Source: UBA1351 sp963677885 (GTDB lineage Bacteria; Bacillota; Clostridia; Lachnospirales; Vallitaleaceae). From it: a stretch of 64,000 nt of DNA. Both the position numbers and the translations under genes were made by a program. The notes beneath the pieces were generated by a model that searched no databases, was not told where the DNA came from, and saw nothing but the letters and a program-made list of their open reading frames with translations. This document shows positions 1 to 9,921 of the stretch, in pieces (positions within the stretch are counted from its first letter, which is position 1; each line of letters starts with the position of its first letter). The DNA lies in contig OY782500.1 of the NCBI GenBank assembly GCA_963677885.1, forward strand, positions 1,860,001-1,924,000, given 5' to 3'.

Positions 1-540
1 GGTCTTGCCAGGCGAATCCCCTTTATTGCCCTGGTTCTTCCACTGGCAATACTAGGTATTACCGGAGCCCCCCTCTTTAACGGTTCTGTTTCCAAATATA
101 TGCTCCAAAAAGGAGCTAGTTTCTCCTCACTTTACGAAATAGGATTTACCTTAATCAATTTAGGGACCATAACGGTCTTTGTAAAATTTGCCTCCATGCT
201 TTTTGGTAAGTCCACTGAAAAAACAAAACTTCCATGGAATCAAAAAATGGCCCTCATCCTCCTCACAGGTATTTGCCTGTTGGGAGGAATCGTCGGACCA
301 TCCATTGTGTCTTATCTTTTTGAGTTTGACTTTACAATTGCACCTGGTGATTATATAGAAAAACTCCTTCTATACACTGGCCAGGTCATCATAGCTATTC
401 TCTTCTACCGTCTCCTGGACCATAGAATCAAATGGTTTAAGACCATCCGTGAAATCGAACTCACCTTCAATCAGGTCATAGGTTCTATGTTCCTCTTCTT
501 AACCCTTTTCATGGCCTACATGACCATCTTCATGAATTAA
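1..540 (+). CDS. Proton-conducting antiporter-type membrane subunit (MrpD/NuoL-NuoM-like), C-terminal part
   Basis: The frame is open from the first base, so the gene starts upstream of the window; the ATG at 100 is internal. About 179 residues are visible. They form several hydrophobic segments, and the stretch G-I-T-G-A-P-L-F-N-G-S-V-S-K near the start matches the conserved glycine-rich loop ending in lysine that is seen in the antiporter-like subunits of complex I, Mrp Na+/H+ antiporters and membrane hydrogenases. In that family the protein moves protons or Na+ through the membrane arm. Which complex it belongs to cannot be told without the upstream genes. Its stop codon overlaps the convergent stop of the next gene by four bases. 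Confidence 0.7.
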   Translation, partial: GLARRIPFIALVLPLAILGITGAPLFNGSVSKYMLQKGASFSSLYEIGFTLINLGTITVFVKFASMLFGKSTEKTKLPWNQKMALILLTGICLLGGIVGPSIVSYLFEFDFTIAPGDYIEKLLLYTGQVIIAILFYRLLDHRIKWFKTIREIELTFNQVIGSMFLFLTLFMAYMTIFMN

Positions 541-1685
541 TCTTGCATTAACATATAAACAATCTTGGCAGCCTCTGCCCGAGTCGCAAAATCTTTAGGG
601 GCAAAGCGGTTATTTCCTTTTCCGCTAAAAATCCCTGCCCTTTGCATAACTTCCACGGGTTCAACAGCATAGGATGCAATTAGATCCAAATCACTAAAAA
701 CAATTGCCTCTCCTTGAAGGCCTAAGTCTCTATCCACAGCCTTAATGGCCCGATAAGCCATTGCGGCCATTTGTTCCCTGGTTATTTTCTGACCAAGTCC
801 AAACTTGCCACCGCCAATACCGTCGGTTATACCATATTTTTCAGCTGAAGCGATATAGACGTTATACCACTTGCCTGGTTCCAGGTCATTAAAGGAGGCA
901 ACCGCCTCTTGGTCAAGGAGTCCCAGTGATCCAACCAACATCTTAATAAAGGCTTCCCTGGTCAGCATACCATCAGGATCAAAAGTAGATGCTGATGTTC
1001 CGTTAACGATACCTCTTTCAGCCAGAAAAACAATATAAGCGCTGGCCCAAGGTGCCTTATGAAGGTCAAGGAAATTCACTTCAAGAAGTCCTTCAGGGAT
1101 ACTTTCATCCCCATCAATAGTCTCTTCCTGACTGTCTTCAGTTTGTCCACCATCATCACCGGTTGGATTTCCACTGCCGGTATCTTCTCCAGGCTCATTA
1201 CCGCCATCAGCCACTGTCACCGTCATTTCAACCGGATCCAGTATCTCATAGCTTGCTGTCTCATCATCTACAAAACGACCGATTTTTGTTTCGATAAGTT
1301 TAACAGATCCAGGATCAGATCCTGCCTTTTTCATGGATATGCGACAGATAAGGCCCTGAGCCTCAAAGACATTATCCATGTCATAAAAACCAAAATGGTA
1401 TACATCATCCTTAATTATAAACTGAGAGTTTTCAACAGACAGATTGACAAAGGTCACATCCTCCATATCAAAAGGCTCTACGCCCTCAAGAACCAAGGCA
1501 AACTCTGCCGCTGAAAAAGCCTGAGGGCTGTCAAGGATAATCTCAACCTCAAAGCTGTCGCCTTCGGCTTCCACCTCCAGTCCAGAGGCTTGGAAATCCA
1601 CAGATGTGGATTCCTCGCCGTAGACTAGACTGGATGAAAAAAGTATCAGTGTAAGTATAGTTATCAATAAGCTCGTTTTTTTCAT
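537..1685 (-). CDS. SLH-domain surface protein with N-terminal cohesin-like domain
   Basis: 382 residues. A signal peptide (about 1-23) is followed by a beta-rich domain (about 27-157) with the look of a cohesin: an alternating GDSFEVEIILD strand, an AAEFALVL strand and a late CRISMK strand. Then comes an Asp/Gly/Glu-rich linker (about 158-195) and three SLH repeats (about 203-255, 262-318, 327-380) of the FxDLxxxxWA...G(I/V)xxG type. SLH repeats bind pyruvylated secondary wall polymer, so the protein should sit on the cell surface. It lies 17 bp downstream of the giant dockerin-bearing nuclease and is probably cotranscribed with it, suggesting it is the wall receptor for that enzyme. The cohesin assignment is by pattern only; the domain could be another Ig-like fold. 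Confidence 0.75.
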   Translation of the reverse strand: MKKTSLLITILTLILFSSSLVYGEESTSVDFQASGLEVEAEGDSFEVEIILDSPQAFSAAEFALVLEGVEPFDMEDVTFVNLSVENSQFIIKDDVYHFGFYDMDNVFEAQGLICRISMKKAGSDPGSVKLIETKIGRFVDDETASYEILDPVEMTVTVADGGNEPGEDTGSGNPTGDDGGQTEDSQEETIDGDESIPEGLLEVNFLDLHKAPWASAYIVFLAERGIVNGTSASTFDPDGMLTREAFIKMLVGSLGLLDQEAVASFNDLEPGKWYNVYIASAEKYGITDGIGGGKFGLGQKITREQMAAMAYRAIKAVDRDLGLQGEAIVFSDLDLIASYAVEPVEVMQRAGIFSGKGNNRFAPKDFATRAEAAKIVYMLMQD

Positions 1686-1702
1686 GGAATCAAGCCTTTC
1701 TC

Positions 1703-4700
1703 TTATCGTTTAAACAATTGACGGATAATTAAGCTAAAGTCAATAGAATCAATGACTTTGTCATTATTGATGTCTGCATATTTTATCATATCCCAGTTGT
1801 CATCACCTTCAGCCCCCTGATAAGCGCTGGTTGCAAAAGACAAGTCAACAAGATTGAAAGCGCCGTCATGGTTAAGGTCATATTTATCTGCAATAATTTC
1901 TGTAACAGCACTGTCTGCTGTAATGACAACATCACTCATAGCGGATTGACCGGCTTCTACCATATCTACATTTATGAGACTCACCAGACCATCAACAATA
2001 GGTTGATCTGATTCTACAATTGCAAAAGTAAGTTTAATAATGCTGGCTCCATCTTCTGAGGATACAGGATCAATATAGTTACCAATCACCCTTACACTGC
2101 CATCAGTATCCACTGCCTTAAGGAAACCATCAAAGCCTTCAGCATTGCTTGCCTTTTTAAAGGTCATGACCGTAGGATCATAGGTAAAGGTAAAGTCGAT
2201 AGCATTAATATCTGTAGCTTTCGCCACATCAAGAGTGAAGATCAAGTTACTTGTTTTGTCCCTGTAAACCACTTCTTTTGTTGCCATAACTGCAGCTTCG
2301 CTGCCGGTAAATGGTTTTTCACCAAGCAGAATATCGGATGCATATCGAACACGGATTCTAGGACCGTTAGCTCCATGTGAACCAATACCCATGACGTCTA
2401 CCCAATCGCCTACATTGAAGTCGGACATAGTCACACCTACATAACCGTCAACGTGGATATAAGCTGGGCCGCTTCCATCGTCAATCATCATATAAGAACC
2501 GGCTTCATTAATTGCTGTAATTTGGCCTCCTGTTTTGATCAAAGTTCCCATTACGTCTGATGCCATGGCATCACTTGAAGACATTAGTGCCGGCAATCTA
2601 ACTTCATCAAATCCAATATAGAGAACTTGAGTTTCGTAGGTTTTGTAAGCCAATTCCATTTCGCCTTCAAAGATTTCAATGGTACCTGTTGCAATAACTT
2701 CAGTTCCTTCAAAAACATCTGCTGGGTTGTCCTGGTATGAACCATACAGACTGATACCTGATGTCTCATCTTGAACATAGATAACATCAAACAATGTTTC
2801 TTCATCAACAATAGCAGATCCCTTAACAGTTACTGTATCACCTTCCACAAGCAATCCGGCTTCAAAACCATCTCTGACTTCCTGGATGGTCATAATACGA
2901 TCATAATCTGCCAGGTAATCCATTAATTGGAGGGTTAAGGCTGTATTGCTGACATCATTTCCAATTTCAAAGTCTGAATAGAAATGACGTCCTGCAGTCA
3001 CTACATGACCGGATCCGATTTCTTCTTTTGCAATCATTGGAATGGCCTCACCATCAAGGCTTCCTTCAGGGTTATACATATATCCACCACCAGTTTGCTT
3101 ACCGACTGCGTAGTTATAGGATGATGCATTACCTCCAAGAAGAATTTCAAGTCCGCTGGAAGGATCATTGACCAATGGTTGGTTCAGCTCATCTGTTAAT
3201 GAACCTGATGAGAACATACGAATGGCTTCCATGTTTTCATTAAGTCCGGATGGAGCATCAGGTAGGTTGTAGGAGTACACAGACCATACCATACCGCCAT
3301 TATAGAATTCTGAATCTTCAGGTTCATATACGTTGTCATCATTAAAACGGATACCTGAGTTCATAGCTTCCAAAATAGTATTAAAACGGGTAGGCTCGTC
3401 ACTGTAATTGGACTTACCGGATAAGAATACACCGCCACCATTAGCTGCAAAATCTGCAATGGCACTTGCTTCTGTGCTTGTGTATGCTCCGCCTCTTGGC
3501 TGGGTTGCTACAAATACATCATAGCTGCTTAGAGCCGCTGACGTAATCTCACCTGATGAAATATCTACCTGGTAGCCATATTGTCTCATCAAAGAGATAA
3601 ACTCACCGATACCGCCTGGTGTATCGTAGTTACCATGACTGCCGTCTATCAAAATAGATTTTCCATTTTCAGGTACAACTGTTATGGTCTTGCTGATTTC
3701 CGTAACGGTGGTTACACCTGGAATCTCAGTCATTTTTGCAATAATTAAAGTTTCACCATCGTTTACCGGTGTCCAGTTGATGGACAAGTTTGCACTTTCA
3801 CCAGCCGGAATAGCTTCTACACTAGTTGTTCCCACAAGATTTCCAGGATCAATAGCGTCTACATAGAAGGAAACTTCTACATCATTCACTTGATGAAGGC
3901 CCATATTGGATACGGTTGCCCTAAGCTCTGTTTCAAATCCTGGCAGGGTAATATCTGGATTCACAACCAATTGGGTAAACTTCACGTCTTTATCTGCTTC
4001 CGGTGTAAAGATTGGTGCTGCTGTTCCCCACTTGCCGTTGGCATGGATAACTTTTACCATATACCAGTTGGCACCGCCTGGAACTACAATCTCAGGATTC
4101 CAGGTAGCAGTCGTTACCGGTGAGACAAAAGACTTGGAGTCTAATATATTACCGCCATTAGTTATGATGACCAATTCCTTAATTGGCTCTTCAAGATCAG
4201 TCGCTTGAATGTCAAAACTTAAAGTGTCACCTTGATTTACATTAACGACAGAACCCATCCAGAAGCCATTTGCTTTAACGGTTAACTCCAGATTTCTAGT
4301 TTCTGTTGAATATACACGACGGTTGGAAATAGCTTCCTTAATACCGTCTTCAGTGAGGTCTTTTGCGACTACTGCGGTTAAGTTGTCAGGATCACCCCAG
4401 TTCATGGAATGGTTGTCCTGGCCATTGGTTGGAGCCAGATGCCATCCGTTATCAAGGGCTCTGATATACTGTTCTTCCGCTCTTGCATAGGAATATGGAG
4501 GCGCTCCATTACCCACTTCCATCATAGACATTTCTTCATCCAATTCAGGAACATAAGCCTGATTGTAGAAAGAATCACTTGGCCAATTAGGATGGTTAAA
4601 GGAAGCCAGAGCCAGGTCATCCTGAGTTTCTGAAAGCTTATCAATCCACTCATAGAAATCTGTCAATGATCTCATTTGAGATTTAGCTTCAACATAATTT

Positions 4701-7700
4701 TCGCTGTCAATGACGTTGATATGACCAACATCACCAAAAGTCATTTCAAAACCTCTAAAGGCTACAAAATCATCATAGGCGTCATTAAAGGAAGTAACGG
4801 TTTCACCAATTCGGGTCCATTCGGAACCGGCTACACCTTCAAATTGATTAGTCGAGCTGTTATATTCAAATGTTGTATCATAGTCAGCCTGGTAGAATTC
4901 ACTGGATTCATCTGCCAGTAAACTTGTATTTGCTTCATAAGCCACACCGTCAAACCAGTTAGAATGGTCTGTTAAGAACATCCAGTCAAGTCCATTGCTG
5001 ATTGCATAATTAAAAGCTTCTCTAGGTGTTCCCTTACCATCTGAAAAAGATGAATGGCTATGTGGAATACCGAAGTAAAAATCATAGTCGGTATCTTCAG
5101 TTACGGTAAAGAACCACTCAGCGCTTGCAATCAAACCTGCTGTGTCAGCCACACTAACTTCCATATACTGATTACCTAGGCTAAGACCTGGAAGCGTCAC
5201 GCTTACACGTCCATCAACCAAACTGCCACTTATTACATTTCCATTATGTTTAATAACCAAAGTGTTTTCATCAATAGGATTTTCATCCGCTTCAATGGTG
5301 AAAGAAACTTCTACACTGGTTTCATAAACAGATGACATATCTGCAGGGTATACACCTGAAATAACAGGTTTTCCGGCATCAGGATTTGCAGGAGCTTCGA
5401 CCTTAACCAGGTCTGCCGGGTCTCTTAACTTAATCTGGTCATTGTTATACCATGCCGCAATACCGGTTACCTGATACCAATCTCCTTCTGCATAGTTACT
5501 GGCATCAAAACCATCCGCTTTTGCATGGTAGATAGCCGTTGTATTGCCTTCTGCATCTACGGCATCAATATTGTAGGAACCAATGCCAGTAATCTTAAAC
5601 TCTGGAAGCGTAACGATAGAAGCTTGAAGATCACCATTTTCAAGGTCTGGAATTGTTACATCCTGAGCATCCGGAAGATCCGAACTTCCATCTAGGGTAA
5701 TATCATCTGCTGATGTTACACTAATCTCAAGCTCACCATTAAATGTATCCAATTGGCCTTTTACGGTAATTAGGTCTCCCATATTATAGGAACCAAGGGA
5801 TACACCGGTTCCGTAAGTATCCAGTTTAATACCTGCAGTATCGTCTTGAATATAGATAAGGGTATCTTTTTCATCAAAGGTTACTACACCTTGAACCTGT
5901 ACACTGTCACCGACAGCACCTTGTCTGGCAAGTGAAATATCAATACTTTCACCGACAGGAGGATCTACAGGAGTTTCACCATCAGATTCACCCCATATAA
6001 GGGCAACAAATTCTGGGTGGTCAATATAGGGATTTCTGTTTCCCTGTTCATTCTGAACTTTTGTATTTCTTGCCAGTTCAAAAGCATCAACAGGGTCCGC
6101 TTGGTGCCATGCAAGAAGGGTATCAAGAACGCCGTGCTCGCCATATCCGCTTGTTGTAGCTGATACAGAATCCAAGCTGTTGGACAGTTCAAGATCCAGA
6201 TAATCTTCACCTTCATAACGGGTAGCCATATAGAAGAGAATCCTTGCTACATCACCTTTCACTTCATCTCTAGGTTCAAAAGAATCGCTGTCAATGGAGT
6301 TTGCTGGCGCTTCAGTCAGTGGATTGTCACTTTCATCAAAGTCCAAATGTCCTCTGGATGAGTTAACACTTGCATCTGTTGGACGTAGTTGATGGAGGTC
6401 AGAACCAGGACCGGTAGCTGTTCCAAAGTCGCCATGGGACTTGGCCCATACATGTTCACGGTTCCATATATCACCATCGCCGCTTAAGCGCTGTCCATCA
6501 GTCTGTGCAGGAACTGAAATACCTTTATAGAAAAGAATAATATTTCCACTTGTGTTAGGGTCTTCATCTGTTGTTTCAAGTGCTGAATATGCTTCAGAAT
6601 AAGTCACAGGCGTATGACCTTCTGTGATAATATCGTTGAGTTTGGCTTTTAGTGCCTCACCCTCCAAGCCTTCAGTACCGGCATAGTAATCATCGGAAGG
6701 TGTCGTTGAATCACTAAGAACAATACCACTTTCAGCAATAGGCATAATCTCAAGATCACCATAATGCATCATGGTAATACCATGAATTTCATCATAAGTA
6801 TCACCTACTGTTAAGAAATCATCTAGAGAACTATCTTGTGGATCAATCTGGATTTCATTGCCTAAGGCATCAATGGCTGTATAATCACCAAAGCTACCTT
6901 GGGCTGTAATCGTTACATCATAAACAACGACCAATTCACCTTCATAATCAGCTTCGTTAAAGGTAAGTGGTGTTACTACAGATTCTTCAGGTAAGGAAAG
7001 ACCTGTAGCAAGAACACTTTCTACGGTAAAGTTTTCCAGCTCATCCAAGCCGTTAAAGGTTGCTTTTGTACCTTTTACAGCAATCTGGTCACCAACATTC
7101 ACACCATCCATAGAGCCTTTATATAAGTTGATACCGGCCTTATCCTCATCATTTTCCTGAATGAAGATTCTACTGCCATTGTAAGTCACGATACCTACTG
7201 TAATAAGCTCAAGACCATCAGCACTAGCTCTGGCTTCTGTAATGGAAACAGCACCTGGATAAAGAGGAGCTTCTACTAGGTCGGATACAAATACAGGCAT
7301 CAATTCCAATGAACCGTATTCGTAGTTTAGGATACCGGTTACTGACGTGTAGGTCTTGCCGACTTCAACCCATGTATCGCTGCCATCAGCTTTTGGGTCA
7401 ACAAGAAAATCACCGGTTCCATCATTACAGGTATAGGTTCCATGATCATCGAGGCTTATTACAGTTACGTTTTTCATAACAACACGTTCAGCCTCATGAG
7501 TAGCAGGATCTAGGTCAGCTGCCGTTAAGGTTTGTAAAGGAAGGTCATTTCCTGAAGAAATCAGTTCAACAACCTTGCCGTTTTCAATCTCTTCAAGATC
7601 ATAATAGGTTGTTTTTGTTCCTTCAACCTTAAGCCGATCGCCAACACTAACTGTTGTCAGATCGCAGTTGTAGAGGTTAATTCCTGCTCCTTCAATACTG

Positions 7701-8482
7701 TTAATTGGGTCATCAGCAACTTCAATAAAGGTCTTGCCATCAATAGATGTCAGGATTCCTTCAACAGTTACCACTGTATCATCAGCTACTGCTCTTGCTT
7801 CTTTAATTGTCATTAAGTTGGTATATGTAGGATCTCCAGGTTCTTCTGGGTCCGTTGGCTCTTCAGGCTCACCTGAATCAACACTATGTGATCCAAGAAA
7901 TGAGAAATCATTATTATCATGACTTTCCCAATCAAGAGATGGATCATAATCATCAGTTGGGTCGGTATCACCAACAAGGGTCTTGCGCGTCAAGGTATTG
8001 TCTAGAAGATCAACGCCATTGGCTTCATAGTAGATGTTTCCGCCGATCTTACCAATGGAGTCAACTACGGTACCTGTCTTTGTTTCTGAATCATAATCTT
8101 TGTATAGTACAAGACAATCATTCCCGTTAAAATAGTTGACCGTTGATTCCATATCGCTTTCAGCCAAGATTGCTGGATCTGCTGAAGCATTGGCAATAAC
8201 AAAGACATCACCATCAGTCAAGGTTCCGCTTAGGGAAGCCGTGTTACCTGGATCTGTGTTTGCATTAGAATAAAGAACAACTGTGTAGGCATCAAGGCTT
8301 ACATCAGCTCCGGTTCCATTGTAGATTTCAAGAGCTTTATTATTGCTTGAACCTTCAATGTACTCGGAAAATAAAAGATCTGTTGCGCTGTCAGCTGCCA
8401 AAACAGGTGAATTGGTGCTGATTGTTCCCATTACCAAAGCCACAAGCATGGTAATAGCCATAAATTTCTTTAGTACTCTCAT
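1703..8482 (-). CDS. Giant secreted multidomain nuclease/phosphoesterase with cohesin and dockerin
   Basis: 2259 residues with a signal peptide (1-29). Domains in order: lamin-tail (about 33-200); two pairs of OB-fold repeats (about 220-590); endonuclease I, EndA/NucM type (about 605-835), with the catalytic NREHVWAKSHG motif near 673-686 and a downstream LHQLRPTDASVNSSRG block; an OB pair (about 845-1035); an Ig-like Big domain (about 1040-1130); a PHP metallo-phosphoesterase-like domain (about 1133-1420) with HSHSSFSDG at about 1140 and FLTDHSNW after it; CARDB (about 1497-1600); a glutamine-amidotransferase-like fold (about 1605-1855); an OB pair (about 1860-2050); cohesin (about 2066-2195); and a type I dockerin (about 2199-2259) with two calcium loops, DLNHDGAFNLVDL and DINNDKVIDSIDF. 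Likely role: degradation of extracellular DNA and release of phosphate or nucleosides. Ribosome site AGGGAGGAATT lies directly before the ATG. The PHP and amidotransferase-like activities are inferred from fold motifs only. Confidence 0.85.
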   Translation of the reverse strand: MRVLKKFMAITMLVALVMGTISTNSPVLAADSATDLLFSEYIEGSSNNKALEIYNGTGADVSLDAYTVVLYSNANTDPGNTASLSGTLTDGDVFVIANASADPAILAESDMESTVNYFNGNDCLVLYKDYDSETKTGTVVDSIGKIGGNIYYEANGVDLLDNTLTRKTLVGDTDPTDDYDPSLDWESHDNNDFSFLGSHSVDSGEPEEPTDPEEPGDPTYTNLMTIKEARAVADDTVVTVEGILTSIDGKTFIEVADDPINSIEGAGINLYNCDLTTVSVGDRLKVEGTKTTYYDLEEIENGKVVELISSGNDLPLQTLTAADLDPATHEAERVVMKNVTVISLDDHGTYTCNDGTGDFLVDPKADGSDTWVEVGKTYTSVTGILNYEYGSLELMPVFVSDLVEAPLYPGAVSITEARASADGLELITVGIVTYNGSRIFIQENDEDKAGINLYKGSMDGVNVGDQIAVKGTKATFNGLDELENFTVESVLATGLSLPEESVVTPLTFNEADYEGELVVVYDVTITAQGSFGDYTAIDALGNEIQIDPQDSSLDDFLTVGDTYDEIHGITMMHYGDLEIMPIAESGIVLSDSTTPSDDYYAGTEGLEGEALKAKLNDIITEGHTPVTYSEAYSALETTDEDPNTSGNIILFYKGISVPAQTDGQRLSGDGDIWNREHVWAKSHGDFGTATGPGSDLHQLRPTDASVNSSRGHLDFDESDNPLTEAPANSIDSDSFEPRDEVKGDVARILFYMATRYEGEDYLDLELSNSLDSVSATTSGYGEHGVLDTLLAWHQADPVDAFELARNTKVQNEQGNRNPYIDHPEFVALIWGESDGETPVDPPVGESIDISLARQGAVGDSVQVQGVVTFDEKDTLIYIQDDTAGIKLDTYGTGVSLGSYNMGDLITVKGQLDTFNGELEISVTSADDITLDGSSDLPDAQDVTIPDLENGDLQASIVTLPEFKITGIGSYNIDAVDAEGNTTAIYHAKADGFDASNYAEGDWYQVTGIAAWYNNDQIKLRDPADLVKVEAPANPDAGKPVISGVYPADMSSVYETSVEVSFTIEADENPIDENTLVIKHNGNVISGSLVDGRVSVTLPGLSLGNQYMEVSVADTAGLIASAEWFFTVTEDTDYDFYFGIPHSHSSFSDGKGTPREAFNYAISNGLDWMFLTDHSNWFDGVAYEANTSLLADESSEFYQADYDTTFEYNSSTNQFEGVAGSEWTRIGETVTSFNDAYDDFVAFRGFEMTFGDVGHINVIDSENYVEAKSQMRSLTDFYEWIDKLSETQDDLALASFNHPNWPSDSFYNQAYVPELDEEMSMMEVGNGAPPYSYARAEEQYIRALDNGWHLAPTNGQDNHSMNWGDPDNLTAVVAKDLTEDGIKEAISNRRVYSTETRNLELTVKANGFWMGSVVNVNQGDTLSFDIQATDLEEPIKELVIITNGGNILDSKSFVSPVTTATWNPEIVVPGGANWYMVKVIHANGKWGTAAPIFTPEADKDVKFTQLVVNPDITLPGFETELRATVSNMGLHQVNDVEVSFYVDAIDPGNLVGTTSVEAIPAGESANLSINWTPVNDGETLIIAKMTEIPGVTTVTEISKTITVVPENGKSILIDGSHGNYDTPGGIGEFISLMRQYGYQVDISSGEITSAALSSYDVFVATQPRGGAYTSTEASAIADFAANGGGVFLSGKSNYSDEPTRFNTILEAMNSGIRFNDDNVYEPEDSEFYNGGMVWSVYSYNLPDAPSGLNENMEAIRMFSSGSLTDELNQPLVNDPSSGLEILLGGNASSYNYAVGKQTGGGYMYNPEGSLDGEAIPMIAKEEIGSGHVVTAGRHFYSDFEIGNDVSNTALTLQLMDYLADYDRIMTIQEVRDGFEAGLLVEGDTVTVKGSAIVDEETLFDVIYVQDETSGISLYGSYQDNPADVFEGTEVIATGTIEIFEGEMELAYKTYETQVLYIGFDEVRLPALMSSSDAMASDVMGTLIKTGGQITAINEAGSYMMIDDGSGPAYIHVDGYVGVTMSDFNVGDWVDVMGIGSHGANGPRIRVRYASDILLGEKPFTGSEAAVMATKEVVYRDKTSNLIFTLDVAKATDINAIDFTFTYDPTVMTFKKASNAEGFDGFLKAVDTDGSVRVIGNYIDPVSSEDGASIIKLTFAIVESDQPIVDGLVSLINVDMVEAGQSAMSDVVITADSAVTEIIADKYDLNHDGAFNLVDLSFATSAYQGAEGDDNWDMIKYADINNDKVIDSIDFSLIIRQLFKR

Positions 8483-8567
8483 AATTCCTCCCTATAAATG
8501 TATTATGATTGATATGTCATAACAAAGTGACGAATGTCATTTGCTATGAGAAAAGAAGTGCTTTTCC

Positions 8568-8596
8568 ATTATAACATATGCCAATCTAATTGTGAA
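8568..8596 (-). promoter_or_regulatory. SigmaA-type promoter for the giant nuclease operon
   Basis: On the minus strand, TTCACA (8591-8596) and a perfect TATAAT (8568-8573) are separated by 17 bp. Transcription would start about 80 bp before the ATG at 8482. Confidence 0.6.
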
Positions 8597-8875
8597 TAAA
8601 CTTTGAATGAATTATGTATATTTTACGAACTTTTTGCCTTTTTACACTATTTTTACTATTAATTTACTTTTTTACACTTTTTTCAAGTACATTTCACTTA
8701 AGTAAAGTGCAATTTTCAAACACCAAAGCCTTGTAGGACTAAACTTGCAAACTTTGTTGATAATCATTATATGTTATTTTGTAATACTATAGAGACATAC
8801 TGTATGTTCATACTCTTACAAACCCTTTCCTATGATATAGGTCTCCGGTATACAATATTACGTAAAACCAGACAC

Positions 8876-8910
8876 AAAAAATGACCTTGCCACATAAGCA
8901 AAATCATTTT
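8876..8910 (-). terminator. Intrinsic terminator after the 8963-9820 gene
   Basis: Read on the minus strand, AAAATGA pairs with TCATTTT, with an inner TTGC/GCAA stem, and the run continues into T6. It lies about 50 bp downstream of the stop codon at 8963. Confidence 0.6.
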
Positions 8911-8962
8911 CTTACACATCATATGTATCTAATCGGTTACCCAATTTATAAACTTCAAACAC

Positions 8963-9820
8963 CTACAAGGCCATATTCATCACTACAAAAAGCCCTGCAA
9001 TAAAACTCAAAAAGTTTGCCACAATGGAAAACATGACCCGACGGCTGGTCTTATGTTCCTTAAGGAGCTTGGCAAAAGCAATGGACTCACCAATTACTAT
9101 CAGCCACTCCATAAAGAAGAAGAAAAGAAGTGCAACAAAAACTCCACCAACCATGACGCCCCAGGTAATCACCGTATGCAAGAGAATCTGGGTAGTCAAG
9201 TTCACAAAAACAACTACCTTCCAGTGTTGCTTGATGTGGAATCTGAAGATTACCAAAACCAAAAACTCAACCAAAAGAGTCAGTATAAAAGCCGGGAAAA
9301 ACTGAAGTACAAGGCTCATGACTCCATCTTCTTTTGCCTGACCGGTTTCAAAGTCAAAATTCACCCGGCTTTGAAAGGTCTTTTTCTCAACAACATTTGA
9401 AACAACAAGCTCCAAATCCTCTGTAACCACAATCACTTTAAACCTGTCTGGTACACCAATATAGGAAAAGTTACTGTAGACTTTTCCATCAATGACCTGG
9501 CATCTGATATCCCCATAGAGAAGATCTCCCGCACCAGCTGATAGGGCAGGCCTCCAACCATCCTCTTCATAATTTTGAAGAAGACTTAGCATAGCCTCAT
9601 CATAGTCTCCCCAACTATCAAAAGCTTCCAGGTCAACAGTTTCCGATTCAATCAGCAGGTCCATATAACAGATTTGACCTGGAATATGCTCACCTTCAAT
9701 GGTAACGGATGGTTTAGGCCCTGCATCAGCAGCAACAAATATGTTCATCGAAAAGAACAAGATGACCATCAGACCAAGAACCCATATTTCTTTTACTCTT
9801 TTTCTTAAACAAAATTCCAC
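8963..9820 (-). CDS. Secreted/membrane protein with ADAGPKPS motif and four C-terminal membrane segments
   Basis: 285 residues from a GTG start preceded by GAGGGGG at 8 bp. A hydrophobic signal segment (about 13-31) is followed by ADAGPKPSVTI, an extracytoplasmic domain of about 130 residues, and four hydrophobic segments (about 165-285). The two ends resemble membrane proteins of unknown function that I have seen in clostridial genomes, recognisable by the ADAGPKPS start. No catalytic motif is evident. It is the last gene of a minus-strand run of small lipoprotein genes and has its own terminator. Function unknown. Confidence 0.6.
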   Translation of the reverse strand: MEFCLRKRVKEIWVLGLMVILFFSMNIFVAADAGPKPSVTIEGEHIPGQICYMDLLIESETVDLEAFDSWGDYDEAMLSLLQNYEEDGWRPALSAGAGDLLYGDIRCQVIDGKVYSNFSYIGVPDRFKVIVVTEDLELVVSNVVEKKTFQSRVNFDFETGQAKEDGVMSLVLQFFPAFILTLLVEFLVLVIFRFHIKQHWKVVVFVNLTTQILLHTVITWGVMVGGVFVALLFFFFMEWLIVIGESIAFAKLLKEHKTSRRVMFSIVANFLSFIAGLFVVMNMAL

Positions 9821-9921
9821 GACTTTTCCCCCTCTTCATATGACTGGTTATACCAATTTCTTCACAAATCTAATCATACGTCAATCCTCCTGTCTTTTCA
9901 ATATAAAGAAGGGCCGAACAA

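Larger units (their letters stand above)
8483..8962. other. 480-bp AT-rich intergenic region
   Basis: No plausible gene was found. It holds the nuclease promoter (8568-8596), a T-rich tract with repeated TTTTTACAC-like words (8636-8680) and the terminator of the upstream lipoprotein/membrane-protein operon (8876-8910). The part between about 8690 and 8870 shows nothing I can name. Confidence 0.5.

Noticed and set aside
1059..1514. 151-residue plus-strand frame inside the SLH gene
   Set aside because: Antisense shadow: no ribosome site, no domain, and the minus strand carries clear SLH repeats.
8757..8787. Plus-strand TTGATA...TAATAC promoter-like sequence
   Set aside because: Spacer of 19 bp and no plus-strand gene downstream; both flanking operons read the other way.
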